Source: Roseofilum capinflatum BLCC-M114
Lineage (GTDB): Bacteria > Cyanobacteriota > Cyanobacteriia > Cyanobacteriales > Desertifilaceae
Direction: 5' to 3'
Length of the DNA stretch: 52,348 nt
Assembly (NCBI RefSeq): GCF_030068505.1
Contig: NZ_JAQOSO010000022.1
Location: forward strand, 1 to 52,348
Part shown: one piece after another, positions 1-8,307 of the stretch
How the letters are laid out: every line of letters starts with the position of its first letter
Numbering within the stretch: the first letter of the stretch is position 1
The notes under the pieces: generated by a model
Databases searched by the model: none
What the model was told of the DNA's origin: nothing
What the model saw: only the letters and a program-made list of their open reading frames with translations
Position numbers and translations under genes: made by a program

Positions 1-81
1 GGGAATAGGGAATAGGGAATAGGGAATAGGGAATAGGGAATGGGGAATAGGCAATTACCGATTACCCATTACCCATTACCC
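1..81. repeat. Heptameric tandem repeat array (AGGGAAT)
   Basis: About seven near-perfect copies of the 7-bp unit AGGGAAT run from base 1 to about 52, followed by three copies of a related heptamer, ATTACCC, at about 61-81. This is the pattern of the short tandemly repeated (STRR-type) heptamers described in cyanobacteria. The array reaches the window edge, so its full length is unknown. Related arrays occur at 391-426, 35140-35176, 38684-38727 and at the right end of the window. Confidence 0.85.
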
Positions 82-89
82 AATTTTAA

Positions 90-272
90 TTATTTCAAAG
101 CCTTTCTAAAATTGCGACGATAGGAGCCATTAAACACCAACACCGGCCAACCCAGGGAAAGGAGAACCTTATTCATCAATCCTGGCGTAAAATTGGTGCG
201 AGAATAGCCCTTCCAAAACTTCCAAACCCCGATCGCATAGCCGACGAGTCCCAACACAATCAATAGCTTCAT
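90..272 (-). CDS. Small hypothetical membrane protein
   Basis: This 60-aa protein begins with a hydrophobic stretch (about residues 2-17, LLIVLGLVGYAIGVW) and continues with basic, aromatic-rich sequence (RTNFTPGLMNK, SYRRNFRKALK). That suggests one N-terminal membrane anchor with a positively charged tail. I do not recognise the family, though small proteins of this style are common in cyanobacteria. It lies between a heptamer array and the divergently transcribed nucleotidyltransferase gene. No clear Shine-Dalgarno sequence precedes the ATG. The regular basic/hydrophobic composition favours a real gene over chance, but no function can be given. Confidence 0.55.
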   Translation of the reverse strand: MKLLIVLGLVGYAIGVWKFWKGYSRTNFTPGLMNKVLLSLGWPVLVFNGSYRRNFRKALK

Positions 273-390
273 CTGGTTACCGCTCCTAATCTAGTCCATT
301 GGCCCACTCTCCGTTTAGGATCGTGAGAGTATGCTACAGTTCTAGCAAAATTGTATAAGTGTTGATCGTCACTATCATTAAGTTTAGTTA

Positions 391-426
391 ATTTCCCTAT
401 TCCCTATTCCCCATTCCCCATTCCCT
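391..426. repeat. Heptameric repeat array (ATTCCCT/ATTCCCC)
   Basis: Five heptamers alternating between CTATTCC and CCATTCC types lie immediately upstream of the ribosome-binding site of the gene at 445. They have the same unit as the array at 1-52, but on the other strand. The array ends 8 bases before the GAGGAG ribosome-binding site, so it forms part of the 5' leader of that gene. Confidence 0.8.
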
Positions 427-444
427 AAACTAGAGGAGCGTCTT

Positions 445-2964
445 ATGAGAGCAGTGCTAATGGCGGGTGGTTCAGGAACCCGGCTAAGACCTTTAACCTG
501 TGAGCTTCCCAAGCCGATGGTTCCCGTCCTTAACCGACCGATCGCCGAGCATATTGTCCGTCTACTGAAACAGCATCACATTGATGAAGTGATTACTACG
601 CTCTATTACTTACCCGATGTGATGCGGAATCACTTCCAAGATGGGCGAGAGTTTGGCATTCAAATGACCTACGCAGTTGAAGAAGAGCAACCTCTGGGAA
701 CGGCTGGATGTGTAAAAAATGTGTCAGAATTATTGAAATCGCCTTTCCTCGTCATTAGTGGCGATTGTATCACCGACTTCGATTTAACGGCGGCGATCGC
801 CTTTCACACCCAAAAAAAAGCCATGGCTACCTTGGTTTTAACCCGTGTTCCTAATCCCCTAGAATTTGGTGTGGTCATTACGGGGCGAGATGGTCGCATT
901 CAACGATTTCTAGAAAAACCTTCCAGTAGTGAAGTATTCTCTGATACGGTTAACACCGGAATTTATATCTTAGAACCGGAAGTTCTCGATTATCTACCGC
1001 CCCAAGAAGAAGCAGATTTTTCTAAAGATTTATTTCCCTTTCTCCTGGCCCAAGACCAACCCCTTTATGGTTATATAGCCGAAGGCTATTGGTGTGATAT
1101 TGGCCATCTAGACGCTTATCGAGAAAGCCAATATAGCGCCTTAGCCAAACGAATTAACCTAGAAGTCCCTTACCCGAACCGATCGCCAGGTTTATGGATT
1201 GGGGACAATACGGCGATCGATCCCACCGTAAATATAGAACCCCCGGTGCTAATTGGCCATAATTGCCGCATTGGTAGCCATGTGCATATCGAACCCGGAA
1301 CCATTATTGGCGATAATGTTACCATTGGCTCCCACGCCACGTTAAAGCGGCCGATTATCTGGAATGGGGCCTTTATTGGTGATGAAAGCCATCTGAGAGC
1401 TTGTGTCGTCGGTCGAGGAACTCGGATCGACCGTCGGGCCCATGTGTTAGAAGGGGCAATTGTGGGTTCTCTGTCTACGGTTGGCGAAGAAGCGCGGGTT
1501 TCTCCTCAAGTGCGGGTATGGCCGAATAAGAGAATTGAAGCGGGAGCGATCTTAAATCTGAATCTCATTTGGGGTAATGTGGGCCATCGTAACCTGTTTG
1601 GACAACGGGGAGTCTCCGGTATCGCCAATGTTGATATTACCCCGGAATTAGCAGTCAAACTGGGTGCGGCTTATGGTTCCACCTTGCCACAAGGGTCTGA
1701 AGTCACCGTATCTCGCGATCAACGAAGCATTTCGCGGATGGTGACGCGATCGCTGGTTGCGGGGTTGATGTCTGTGGGAGTCGATGTGCAAAACCTGGAA
1801 AATAAGGCGATTCCCATCGTCCGTACAGTGATTCCGACCCTAGGGGTGGAAGGGGGAATTCATGTGCGTTTGCATCCAGAGCGGGGCAGTTCCTTACTGA
1901 TTGAATTCCTAGATCATAAGGGGATTAATATTTCTAAGGCTAAGGAAAAGAAAATCGAAGGTTGTTTCTTCAAAGAGGATATGCGGCGATCACTCCTGTA
2001 TGAAGTCGGCAAGGTCACGTATACCTCGGAAACTCTGCAAATCTACAGGTCGGCTTTTGAAAAACATCTCAATTTAGAAGCGATCGAAACCGTGTCCTCT
2101 AAAATCGTCATTGACTATGCTTTTGCCGTTAGTGGCGCAGTCTTGCCCCAACTGCTGGCCAAATTTGGCTGTGACGCGGTGGTTCTCAATGCCAGCTTAA
2201 ACCCCAAACCCCTTTCCTTAGAAGAGCAAGAAGAGTTACTCAATCAGTTAGGGCGGGTAGTTGCTGCCCTGAATGCGACCATGGGGGTACAAGTGTCCTC
2301 CAATGGCGAAAAATTTATCCTCATTGATGAAACCGGAACAGCGATTCGAGGGGAAATGCTCACCGCTTTGATGATGCAAATGATATTAACGGCCCATCCT
2401 AGGGGAGCGGTGGTGGTTCCCATCCATGCTTCGAGTGCTGTGGAAGAAATTGCCCATCGCCATGATGGCCGGGTGATTCGCACAAAGGCCAATCCAGCCG
2501 CTTTAATGGAAGCCTGTCATGCCAATCCCAATGTGGTGTTAGGGGGCAGTGGAGATATGGGCTTTATTTTTCCCCAACTCCATCCCGGTTTTGATGCCAT
2601 GTTTGCCACGGCTAAGTTGATGGAGATGTTGAAATTACAGGAAATAGCCTTGGAAACCATGCGATCGAAATTACCACCTATTGCCCATCGGATGACGACT
2701 ATTCGCTGTCCTTGGACGGCTAAGGGGGCAGTGATGCGCTATTTGGTGGAAACCCATGCTCCGGAGCAATTGCAGTTAGTCGATGGTGTGAAAATCATCT
2801 CTTCTGATGGTCACCATTGGGTGCTGATTTTGCCCGATGCTGGGGAAGCGCTGGTGGATATTATCGCTGATGGTTGCGATCCAGAGATGGTGGATAGTTT
2901 ACTGCAAGATTACCGCGATCGCGTACAAAGTTTTATTGAGTCTCATCAACAGTTGGATGACTAG
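445..2964 (+). CDS. Sugar-nucleotidyltransferase / phosphomannomutase-like fusion protein
   Basis: This 839-aa cytoplasmic fusion has an N-terminal NDP-sugar pyrophosphorylase domain (residues 1 to about 235) with the signature GGSGTRLRPLT followed by PKPM, expected to form GDP-mannose or another NDP-sugar from a sugar-1-phosphate. A left-handed beta-helix of hexapeptide repeats follows (about 250-370, for example IGDNVTIGS). A phosphoglucomutase/phosphomannomutase-fold region fills about 385-830. The mutase part looks degenerate: where the family has the phosphoserine loop TASHNP, this protein reads GIHVRLHPERGS (about 471-482), and the Mg-binding DGDGDR motif is not seen near residue 617. 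I infer that only the transferase half is catalytic. The ATG is preceded by GAGGAG. Likely role: precursor supply for cell-envelope or exopolysaccharide sugars. Confidence 0.88.
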   Translation: MRAVLMAGGSGTRLRPLTCELPKPMVPVLNRPIAEHIVRLLKQHHIDEVITTLYYLPDVMRNHFQDGREFGIQMTYAVEEEQPLGTAGCVKNVSELLKSPFLVISGDCITDFDLTAAIAFHTQKKAMATLVLTRVPNPLEFGVVITGRDGRIQRFLEKPSSSEVFSDTVNTGIYILEPEVLDYLPPQEEADFSKDLFPFLLAQDQPLYGYIAEGYWCDIGHLDAYRESQYSALAKRINLEVPYPNRSPGLWIGDNTAIDPTVNIEPPVLIGHNCRIGSHVHIEPGTIIGDNVTIGSHATLKRPIIWNGAFIGDESHLRACVVGRGTRIDRRAHVLEGAIVGSLSTVGEEARVSPQVRVWPNKRIEAGAILNLNLIWGNVGHRNLFGQRGVSGIANVDITPELAVKLGAAYGSTLPQGSEVTVSRDQRSISRMVTRSLVAGLMSVGVDVQNLENKAIPIVRTVIPTLGVEGGIHVRLHPERGSSLLIEFLDHKGINISKAKEKKIEGCFFKEDMRRSLLYEVGKVTYTSETLQIYRSAFEKHLNLEAIETVSSKIVIDYAFAVSGAVLPQLLAKFGCDAVVLNASLNPKPLSLEEQEELLNQLGRVVAALNATMGVQVSSNGEKFILIDETGTAIRGEMLTALMMQMILTAHPRGAVVVPIHASSAVEEIAHRHDGRVIRTKANPAALMEACHANPNVVLGGSGDMGFIFPQLHPGFDAMFATAKLMEMLKLQEIALETMRSKLPPIAHRMTTIRCPWTAKGAVMRYLVETHAPEQLQLVDGVKIISSDGHHWVLILPDAGEALVDIIADGCDPEMVDSLLQDYRDRVQSFIESHQQLDD

Positions 2965-3041
2965 GCAAGATGGGGGGATTCTTTTGACTGGGTTTTTGTA
3001 GGAGTAGGCTTTTAGGCCCATCCCCCCATCTCTCCATCGCT

Positions 3042-4244
3042 CTAGCCCCTGGTTTGTTGAGACCACAACCGGGTGGGGAGTCCCCAAACATAAATAAAGC
3101 CTTCAGCCGCTTTATGATCGAATACGTCTTCTTCGCCGTAAGTGGCCCAATCTAGACTATAGAGACTATTGTCAGATTTGCGGCCGACAATGGTGGCCGA
3201 TCCTTTGAAGAGTTTCACCCGGACTGTACCCGTCACCCGTTCTTGGGTATTGGTGATAAAGCCATCTAAAGCGGCTTTCAGGGGAGAGAACCAAAGGCCG
3301 TTATAGACCAATTGACTATAGGTTTGCTCAATTCCCCGTTTATATTGGGTCACATCAGCCGTTAGGGTTAAGCTTTCTAAATCACGGTGGGCTTGGATCA
3401 GGACTAGAAGAGCTGGGGTTTCGTAAATTTCCCTGGATTTAATGCCCACGAGACGATTTTCGATCATGTCAATGCGACCGATACCATGGTTTCCGGTCAT
3501 TTGATTGAGTTGGGTAATTAAGGCTACCGGCTGGAGCGCTTCACCATTGAGGGAAACGGGGCAACCTTTTTCAAACCCAATGTCTACATATTCCGGTTCA
3601 TTCGGGGTATCGGCGATCCCCTTGGTCATTTGATAAATGTCTTCGGGGGGTTCTGCATAGGGATCTTCAAGCACTCCGGCTTCGATCGCCATCCCCAATA
3701 AGTTGCGGTCAAGACTATAGGGAGATTTCTTTTTCACCGGTGCAGGAATGCCATATTTTTCCCCATATTCAATGGTTTGTTCGCGGGAAAAGCCCCATTC
3801 CCGTGCAGGAGCGAGGATCTTTATGTTGGGGTTGAGTGCGCCAATGGCTACATCAAAGCGCACTTGGTCATTGCCTTTTCCGGTACATCCGTGGGCGATC
3901 GCATCTGCCCCATATTTTTCCGCCGCTTCTACCAGCAGTTTGGCAATCAACGGCCGAGCTAAAGCGGTGGATAAGGGATAGCGATTTTCATACAGGGCAT
4001 TGGCTTGAATGGCGGGAAACCCATACTCTTTTACAAAGGTTTCTGTCCCATCTGCTACTAAGGATACACTGGCTCCAGAGTCAAGAGCTTTCTTGCGGAT
4101 GGGTTCTAATTCATCCCCCTGGCCCAGATCTGCGGCCAACGTAATCACTTCTTCTACTCCCCATTCATTCATCAGATAGGGAATACAAACGGAGGTATCA
4201 ACCCCTCCAGAATAGGCTAAAACAACTTTCTTCGCACGACCCAT
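3042..4244 (-). CDS. argG: Argininosuccinate synthase
   Basis: ArgG joins citrulline and aspartate using ATP, giving argininosuccinate in the penultimate step of arginine biosynthesis. The 400-aa length is normal for the family. The N-terminus carries the PP-loop nucleotide-binding motif [11 protein letters not shown] (residues 9-19), and the conserved [13 protein letters not shown] segment lies near residue 118. The gene converges on the nucleotidyltransferase gene, with 77 bases between the two stop codons. No other arginine gene is nearby, as is usual for cyanobacteria. Its upstream 194 bases are AT-rich, with several copies of AATTAAAA, and hold no evident gene. Confidence 0.97.
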   Translation of the reverse strand: MGRAKKVVLAYSGGVDTSVCIPYLMNEWGVEEVITLAADLGQGDELEPIRKKALDSGASVSLVADGTETFVKEYGFPAIQANALYENRYPLSTALARPLIAKLLVEAAEKYGADAIAHGCTGKGNDQVRFDVAIGALNPNIKILAPAREWGFSREQTIEYGEKYGIPAPVKKKSPYSLDRNLLGMAIEAGVLEDPYAEPPEDIYQMTKGIADTPNEPEYVDIGFEKGCPVSLNGEALQPVALITQLNQMTGNHGIGRIDMIENRLVGIKSREIYETPALLVLIQAHRDLESLTLTADVTQYKRGIEQTYSQLVYNGLWFSPLKAALDGFITNTQERVTGTVRVKLFKGSATIVGRKSDNSLYSLDWATYGEEDVFDHKAAEGFIYVWGLPTRLWSQQTRG

Positions 4245-4438
4245 AGGTTTATCACCCTAAAAACACTAATCAGCTATTGTATCTACTCAATTAAAAATTA
4301 AAACTCAAAAATTAAAAATTAAAACTTGATTACGAGAAGCCAGTTTCCGCGATCGCCAACGCCAGCATCAGGGTTTGACTCATCCCCTACAGCACTTTGC
4401 ACAGTAATGAGGTATAATAACAGAACCTTCCCCCTACC

Positions 4439-5320
4439 CTAATCCGACTCCCCAACTTCAGTATTTACTCTTGGGCTATGTAGCGATCGCTTGAGATAAG
4501 GCAGGCTATAACGGGCAAAGGCGCGTTTGGCTCGACGGATTAAATCAGTTTTATACATAAATTCATCGCGAGCATCCATGGGATAAGAGCGCAGCTTAAA
4601 TTTAGTGCCCCAACGTTCTTCTTCCATCACCACAACAATGGGAAGTTTCAGTTGTGTATATTTGCTGCTGTAGGCGGCTTGATAGAGAATCTGGATCACC
4701 CGTTCATCATCAACATCATGATCGAAATAAAAATCCGTAGCTACTTGAGCCTCTAAATGACCGCCATTAGAATTAGAAACGGGTTCTGTCCAGGTTTTAT
4801 TGTGGGGAATAGTAATTGTATTATCATCCGGGGTTTGAATCTGAATCCCGCGCAGTCCATAGCTTATCACTTCGCCATAATGGTCTTGGATTTGAATGCG
4901 ATCGCCGACACGATAGGGGGCTTCAAATAAGGCAATGATTCCGGCAATAATGGAACTAACATAATCCTTAAAAGCGAAACCGAGGGCAACGGCAATGGTT
5001 CCGGTTAAGGCGATTAAATTGGCTTCAGAGAGGTTGAAAAATAGCCGGAGTAGATAGGCAATTACAAGAATTAAAATTAGTCCTTTCCAGAATGGGACAG
5101 ATTGTTTAATCAGCAGTCGGAACCGGCGAGGGACTCGCTCGGAACTCCAGGTCGTTAGTTTTTCGACTACGGAGGTACTGCCATAGGCGATCGCCACCGC
5201 GATCAGCGCTCGGAAAATTTTCGGTAATGTAAAATCCGTCAGTAGTTGCTCCGGGAGATTCGGGGAGGACTCTACTTGAGCCAAGAATGCTAGAATCTCC
5301 CCAGAAAATATAGCGATCAT
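4439..5320 (-). CDS. MscS-family mechanosensitive ion channel
   Basis: This 293-aa membrane protein has hydrophobic segments at about 33-50, 75-95 and 98-128. The last is a Gly/Ala-rich pore helix (GTIAVALGFAFKDYVSSIIAG) leading into the beta domain (FEAPYRVGDRIQI), the hallmark of MscS channels that open under membrane tension and release solutes. The cytoplasmic alpha/beta domain fills the rest. Its start codon directly abuts the stop codon of the upstream gene (zero intergenic bases), so the two are very likely one transcript and translationally coupled. There is no N-terminal sensor extension, so it is a small MscS-type channel rather than an MscK-like one. Confidence 0.93.
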   Translation of the reverse strand: MIAIFSGEILAFLAQVESSPNLPEQLLTDFTLPKIFRALIAVAIAYGSTSVVEKLTTWSSERVPRRFRLLIKQSVPFWKGLILILVIAYLLRLFFNLSEANLIALTGTIAVALGFAFKDYVSSIIAGIIALFEAPYRVGDRIQIQDHYGEVISYGLRGIQIQTPDDNTITIPHNKTWTEPVSNSNGGHLEAQVATDFYFDHDVDDERVIQILYQAAYSSKYTQLKLPIVVVMEEERWGTKFKLRSYPMDARDEFMYKTDLIRRAKRAFARYSLPYLKRSLHSPRVNTEVGESD

Positions 5321-6508
5321 TTAGTCTTTACCCACAAAGAAATTATTATTACTCAGTTCCCGAACCACTTTTTGATAGTGACTCGGTTGCACAGATAAGC
5401 TTCCCTGTTTCGCTTCGAGCAGATCGGCGCGTAAAAGCCATTGTACTCTTGCCTGAATTTGACTTTCAGATTCCCCCAAACTGAGGGCGAGATGGCTGCG
5501 GGTGATGGAACCATGAATTAAAACAGAGTGGAGCAAATAGCGATCGCTCGGCTCTAAACTTGGTAAACTAGGCAAATAAGGTTTTGTTTCATACAAAACC
5601 ATTTCCGGGTTATTCAAGGAAGGAACTCGATCGTCTTGAACGGCATCGGGTTTAATTCGCAAACTTTGCAACCACAAGTAAGTAGCAATTTGACTGACTC
5701 CCGATGATTGAGAGGCTAAGGCTTCCCAATAGGTTTTGGTCGGTTCAGCATCTTCTCCAGAGAGTAACTTAGGAGCCACAACTGTTTGAGTGATGGGGTT
5801 TAACCACTCTTCTAGTAGAGTAGCATCAAGTTTGGGTAAGGTCTCTATCTGACTAAAATAAGCGCTCACTTGACAGACAAAATCGAGGAAATCCCACGCC
5901 CAATGATTACAACCGATCGCCCAAAAACATTGGGGATTCTGAATCATCAAGTCTCGGAGTAATTCGACACTCTCCCAACCCCCGATCGATCGCAGGAAAC
6001 ATTGTTCTAAACAGGGAATCACAATCAGGGTTTGGCGCTCTTCGAGTGCGTCTACATCCAGGGAATGATCGGCTTCTTGGCTAGGGTTGAGATGGATATG
6101 AGGATAGGGTTGTAGGGCTTGTTGGATACGTTGCGTCAGGGTGAGGGGGTTCTGGGGACGATGGAGAGCAGAGAAGGGAGTCAGAATCTCTAAAGCGGGG
6201 GGGGAGTCCCAATGAGCGAAACTATCCTGTAAGATTTTGGCGATCGCCTCTACGGGATGAGCGAGAATCACCACATGATTGGCTGCCTCTAAATTTTTTT
6301 GCCAGGTTGTCACCCCAGTGGCGATCGCCTCTTGAATCGTGGTTTGATAAGCTGTAGGACTCGATAAGGACGCAAGACGTTGGCTTAACTCCGCCCAGAG
6401 AGTATCCGGTAACTCAATTAAATCTTCCTCCGGATCAACTGTTTTTTGAGCCTTCGTAAACCAGGATTGAATCTGTTGGCGAACATGAGGGAATAAGCTC
6501 TGGATCAT
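5321..6508 (-). CDS. Conserved hypothetical protein, partner of MscS gene
   Basis: I give the start at 6508 (MIQSLFPHVRQQIQSW), where GGTGG lies six bases upstream. The reading frame stays open to 6583, but that extension looks like untranslated sequence. The product is 395 aa. The middle part resembles an NTPase-like alpha/beta fold: TLIVIPCLEQCFLRSIGGW is followed by FWAIGCNHWAWDFL. No Walker A motif is visible. The C-terminal 80 residues (about 315-390) look like a winged helix: LLHSVLIHGSITRSHLALS, then VQWLLRADLLEA. It has no membrane segments. It abuts and precedes the mechanosensitive channel gene, suggesting a cytoplasmic partner or regulator of the channel. Function is otherwise unknown. 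Confidence 0.8.
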   Translation of the reverse strand: MIQSLFPHVRQQIQSWFTKAQKTVDPEEDLIELPDTLWAELSQRLASLSSPTAYQTTIQEAIATGVTTWQKNLEAANHVVILAHPVEAIAKILQDSFAHWDSPPALEILTPFSALHRPQNPLTLTQRIQQALQPYPHIHLNPSQEADHSLDVDALEERQTLIVIPCLEQCFLRSIGGWESVELLRDLMIQNPQCFWAIGCNHWAWDFLDFVCQVSAYFSQIETLPKLDATLLEEWLNPITQTVVAPKLLSGEDAEPTKTYWEALASQSSGVSQIATYLWLQSLRIKPDAVQDDRVPSLNNPEMVLYETKPYLPSLPSLEPSDRYLLHSVLIHGSITRSHLALSLGESESQIQARVQWLLRADLLEAKQGSLSVQPSHYQKVVRELSNNNFFVGKD

Positions 6509-6561
6509 CGATTTCCACCGAATTGATGATCCTCTATCATAGTTGATGTGTTGATCTCTGG

Positions 6562-6741
6562 TCAGCTTACACCCAGATCCCAACCTTGGGTTTCCATGCG
6601 AGTGAGCGATCGCCCAGTTTTCAAATATTCCATCTGGGTTGCTTCCAGAATATAGCTCATTTTTACCGGTTCCTGGGCATCAGCCGCTAAAAATGCCGCA
6701 TTCAGGGCAATGGATTTAATATTACCTCTAAACACTGGGAG
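6562..6741 (-). pseudogene. C-terminal remnant of a CDC48-like AAA+ ATPase
   Basis: In the reverse strand an open stretch of 59 codons ends at a TGA (6562-6564). It reads FRGNIKSIALNAAFLAAD (about 6679-6732), then MSYILEATQMEYLKTGRSLT and METQGW. This matches the last roughly 55 residues of AAA+ ATPases of the CDC48-like type, where GGNIxNIALNAAFLAA (sensor-2 region) and a helix ending in EYxKLxR are typical. From memory, such ATPases accompany phage-tail-like contractile injection systems in cyanobacteria. A stop codon lies immediately upstream in frame (6742-6744), and no ATPase core, Walker A or Walker B, is present. I therefore call it a decayed 3' gene fragment. Confidence 0.7.
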
Positions 6742-6780
6742 CTATTGCCCTATTTTAGCTGAAACAATCCACTACAATTT

Positions 6781-7166
6781 TCAGAGATTTTGTACAAATT
6801 CAATCAAGTCTCTAAATGCTGGATGTTCCCACTTAACATAGCCTGCTCTCGCCGCTTCGCCTAAACGCTTATCTGGTTGATCTTGACTCGCTAACCACGC
6901 ATTCACTGGATACTTTGAGATTTAGAGGTAAATGAATCATCCGCATCGCCCGTGATGCCTAAAGCCACAACACTGGAAAATCCAGGCATTAATGGAACCG
7001 TTTTTAAGAACTTTTTTAAATTTCCTTTTCCACCATAATTCTCAATCTGAATATCCTCAAGCCCTAAATACTTGATCAACCCGGAGAAAAATAATTGTTC
7101 ATCCTTTCCTTCGCCAAGGATTACCTTTGTTTTATTAAAGGTTACGGTTTTGCTGACTTGACTCAT
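6781..7166 (-). pseudogene. DUF3226 (Toprim-like) protein, broken by internal deletion and frameshift
   Basis: The first frame gives 87 residues: VILGEGKDEQLFFSGLIKYL, the E-G-K-D-E of Toprim-like DUF3226 proteins, then VALGITGDADDSF, the D-x-D region, and a TGA stop. Shifting frame at about 6904, translation continues as PVNAWLASQDQPDKRLGEAA and GYVKWEHPAF to a TGA at 6781-6783. That is the normal C-terminus of the family. Intact members are about 200-230 aa as I recall, so roughly 90 central residues are missing as well as the frame being lost. The gene's ATG overlaps the stop of the ATPase gene by one base (TAATG), so the pair was once translationally coupled. The product is probably non-functional. 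Confidence 0.75.
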
Positions 7167-8254
7167 TAACGCATCTCCAGATTCAGGTCTACAGAAGTCC
7201 CTAGAGTTTCTTGGTCGTAGACTAAAGATTTAATCAAAGAAGAATCTTTTTCCCGTTCTAGCCTGATATAACGAAAATCATAGGATTCAAACTGAGAAAA
7301 GGCTTGATGAGCAGCGAGAATACATTCACGACTATGAGTAGTGGCAAAAATCTGGGTATTATACTTTTGAGTTGCCAGGGCAATTGATTGCCAAACTTTT
7401 TCTAAAACAGAATAATGGATACCATTATCAATTTCATCAATTAACAAGATGCCATCACTAATACTCATGATCGACAGAATAATAGAAAGTAATCTGCTCA
7501 TTCCTTCTCCCATTACGGCAATAGGAATTAAAGATTCCATTCCTACATCTCCATAAATCATAGGAATTCCCTCATTCACTAAAATGGCTAAACGCTTTAA
7601 TCTTGGCTCTAAGATTCTCAAAATATCGACGACTTCCTGCTGTCTATTTATGGCTTCTAGATCGCTAAATCTTTCTGCATCCTCACTGGGAGATATTTTT
7701 GTTCGACTACTGATAAAATAAATGACATCAAAAAAATCTATTTCCGCTTCTTCGGGAATACTTTCTTGTTCAATGCCTAGTCTCATTTCACTAGCATCTT
7801 CTTTGTCTAGTGTCAGAAAAATAGTAAAAACTAAGTGTTGATTGTTTTGTTTGAATTCTAATTTTAAGTCTTTGAAAAACTTTCGGGTATTAGATCTTAA
7901 ACTTAAAGGCAATATTCTGGGTGTTGAAGCCTTATCCAAGCTTAACTTCAGATCAGAGTTTATATCCTTATGATCGACGATCTTGATTTTAATACTACGA
8001 TCGGATCGCTTTTCATAAAATACCCACTCACAAATCTCTTCTATATTAAAGTTGGGGTGACGGACAATTCCCCGGTCAAAGTTGAGTCTTAGGGGAGTTT
8101 CTAGGGAATTTAAGCTGGTTGATAGGGCGATCGCCTCTAGCAGGGTCGTTTTGCCCACATTGTTCACTCCCCCAATTAAATTCACTCGCTCTAGGTTAGG
8201 GATGCTGATGTCCTTAAAGCATCGAAAGTTACTAACCGTAATGTCTTTAAACAT
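7166..8254 (-). CDS. AAA-family ATP-binding protein, OLD-like (AAA_15/AAA_21 type)
   Basis: The 362-aa protein is an SMC/ABC-like ATPase. It has Walker A near residues 28-40 (GGVNNVGKTTLLEA), an ABC-signature-like GEGMSRLLSI near 250, Walker B (GILLIDEIDNGIHYS) near 275 and the His-switch ATTHSRE near 311. The opening FKDITVSNFRCFKDI is typical of single-gene or paired OLD-family ATPases. Such ATPases are often followed by a Toprim or DUF3226 partner, and several pairs of this kind act in anti-phage defence or as toxin-like systems. Here the partner is broken, while this gene has no visible lesion. A defence role is inference from family and context. Confidence 0.88.
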   Translation of the reverse strand: MFKDITVSNFRCFKDISIPNLERVNLIGGVNNVGKTTLLEAIALSTSLNSLETPLRLNFDRGIVRHPNFNIEEICEWVFYEKRSDRSIKIKIVDHKDINSDLKLSLDKASTPRILPLSLRSNTRKFFKDLKLEFKQNNQHLVFTIFLTLDKEDASEMRLGIEQESIPEEAEIDFFDVIYFISSRTKISPSEDAERFSDLEAINRQQEVVDILRILEPRLKRLAILVNEGIPMIYGDVGMESLIPIAVMGEGMSRLLSIILSIMSISDGILLIDEIDNGIHYSVLEKVWQSIALATQKYNTQIFATTHSRECILAAHQAFSQFESYDFRYIRLEREKDSSLIKSLVYDQETLGTSVDLNLEMR

Positions 8255-8307
8255 AGCAATATTGTGGATTACACCGTTCTGGCTTGATTATATCTGAGCG
8301 ATCGCCC

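Noticed and set aside
1-81. CRISPR array
   Set aside because: The heptamers are contiguous with no spacers and no long repeat unit, so this is a tandem microsatellite.
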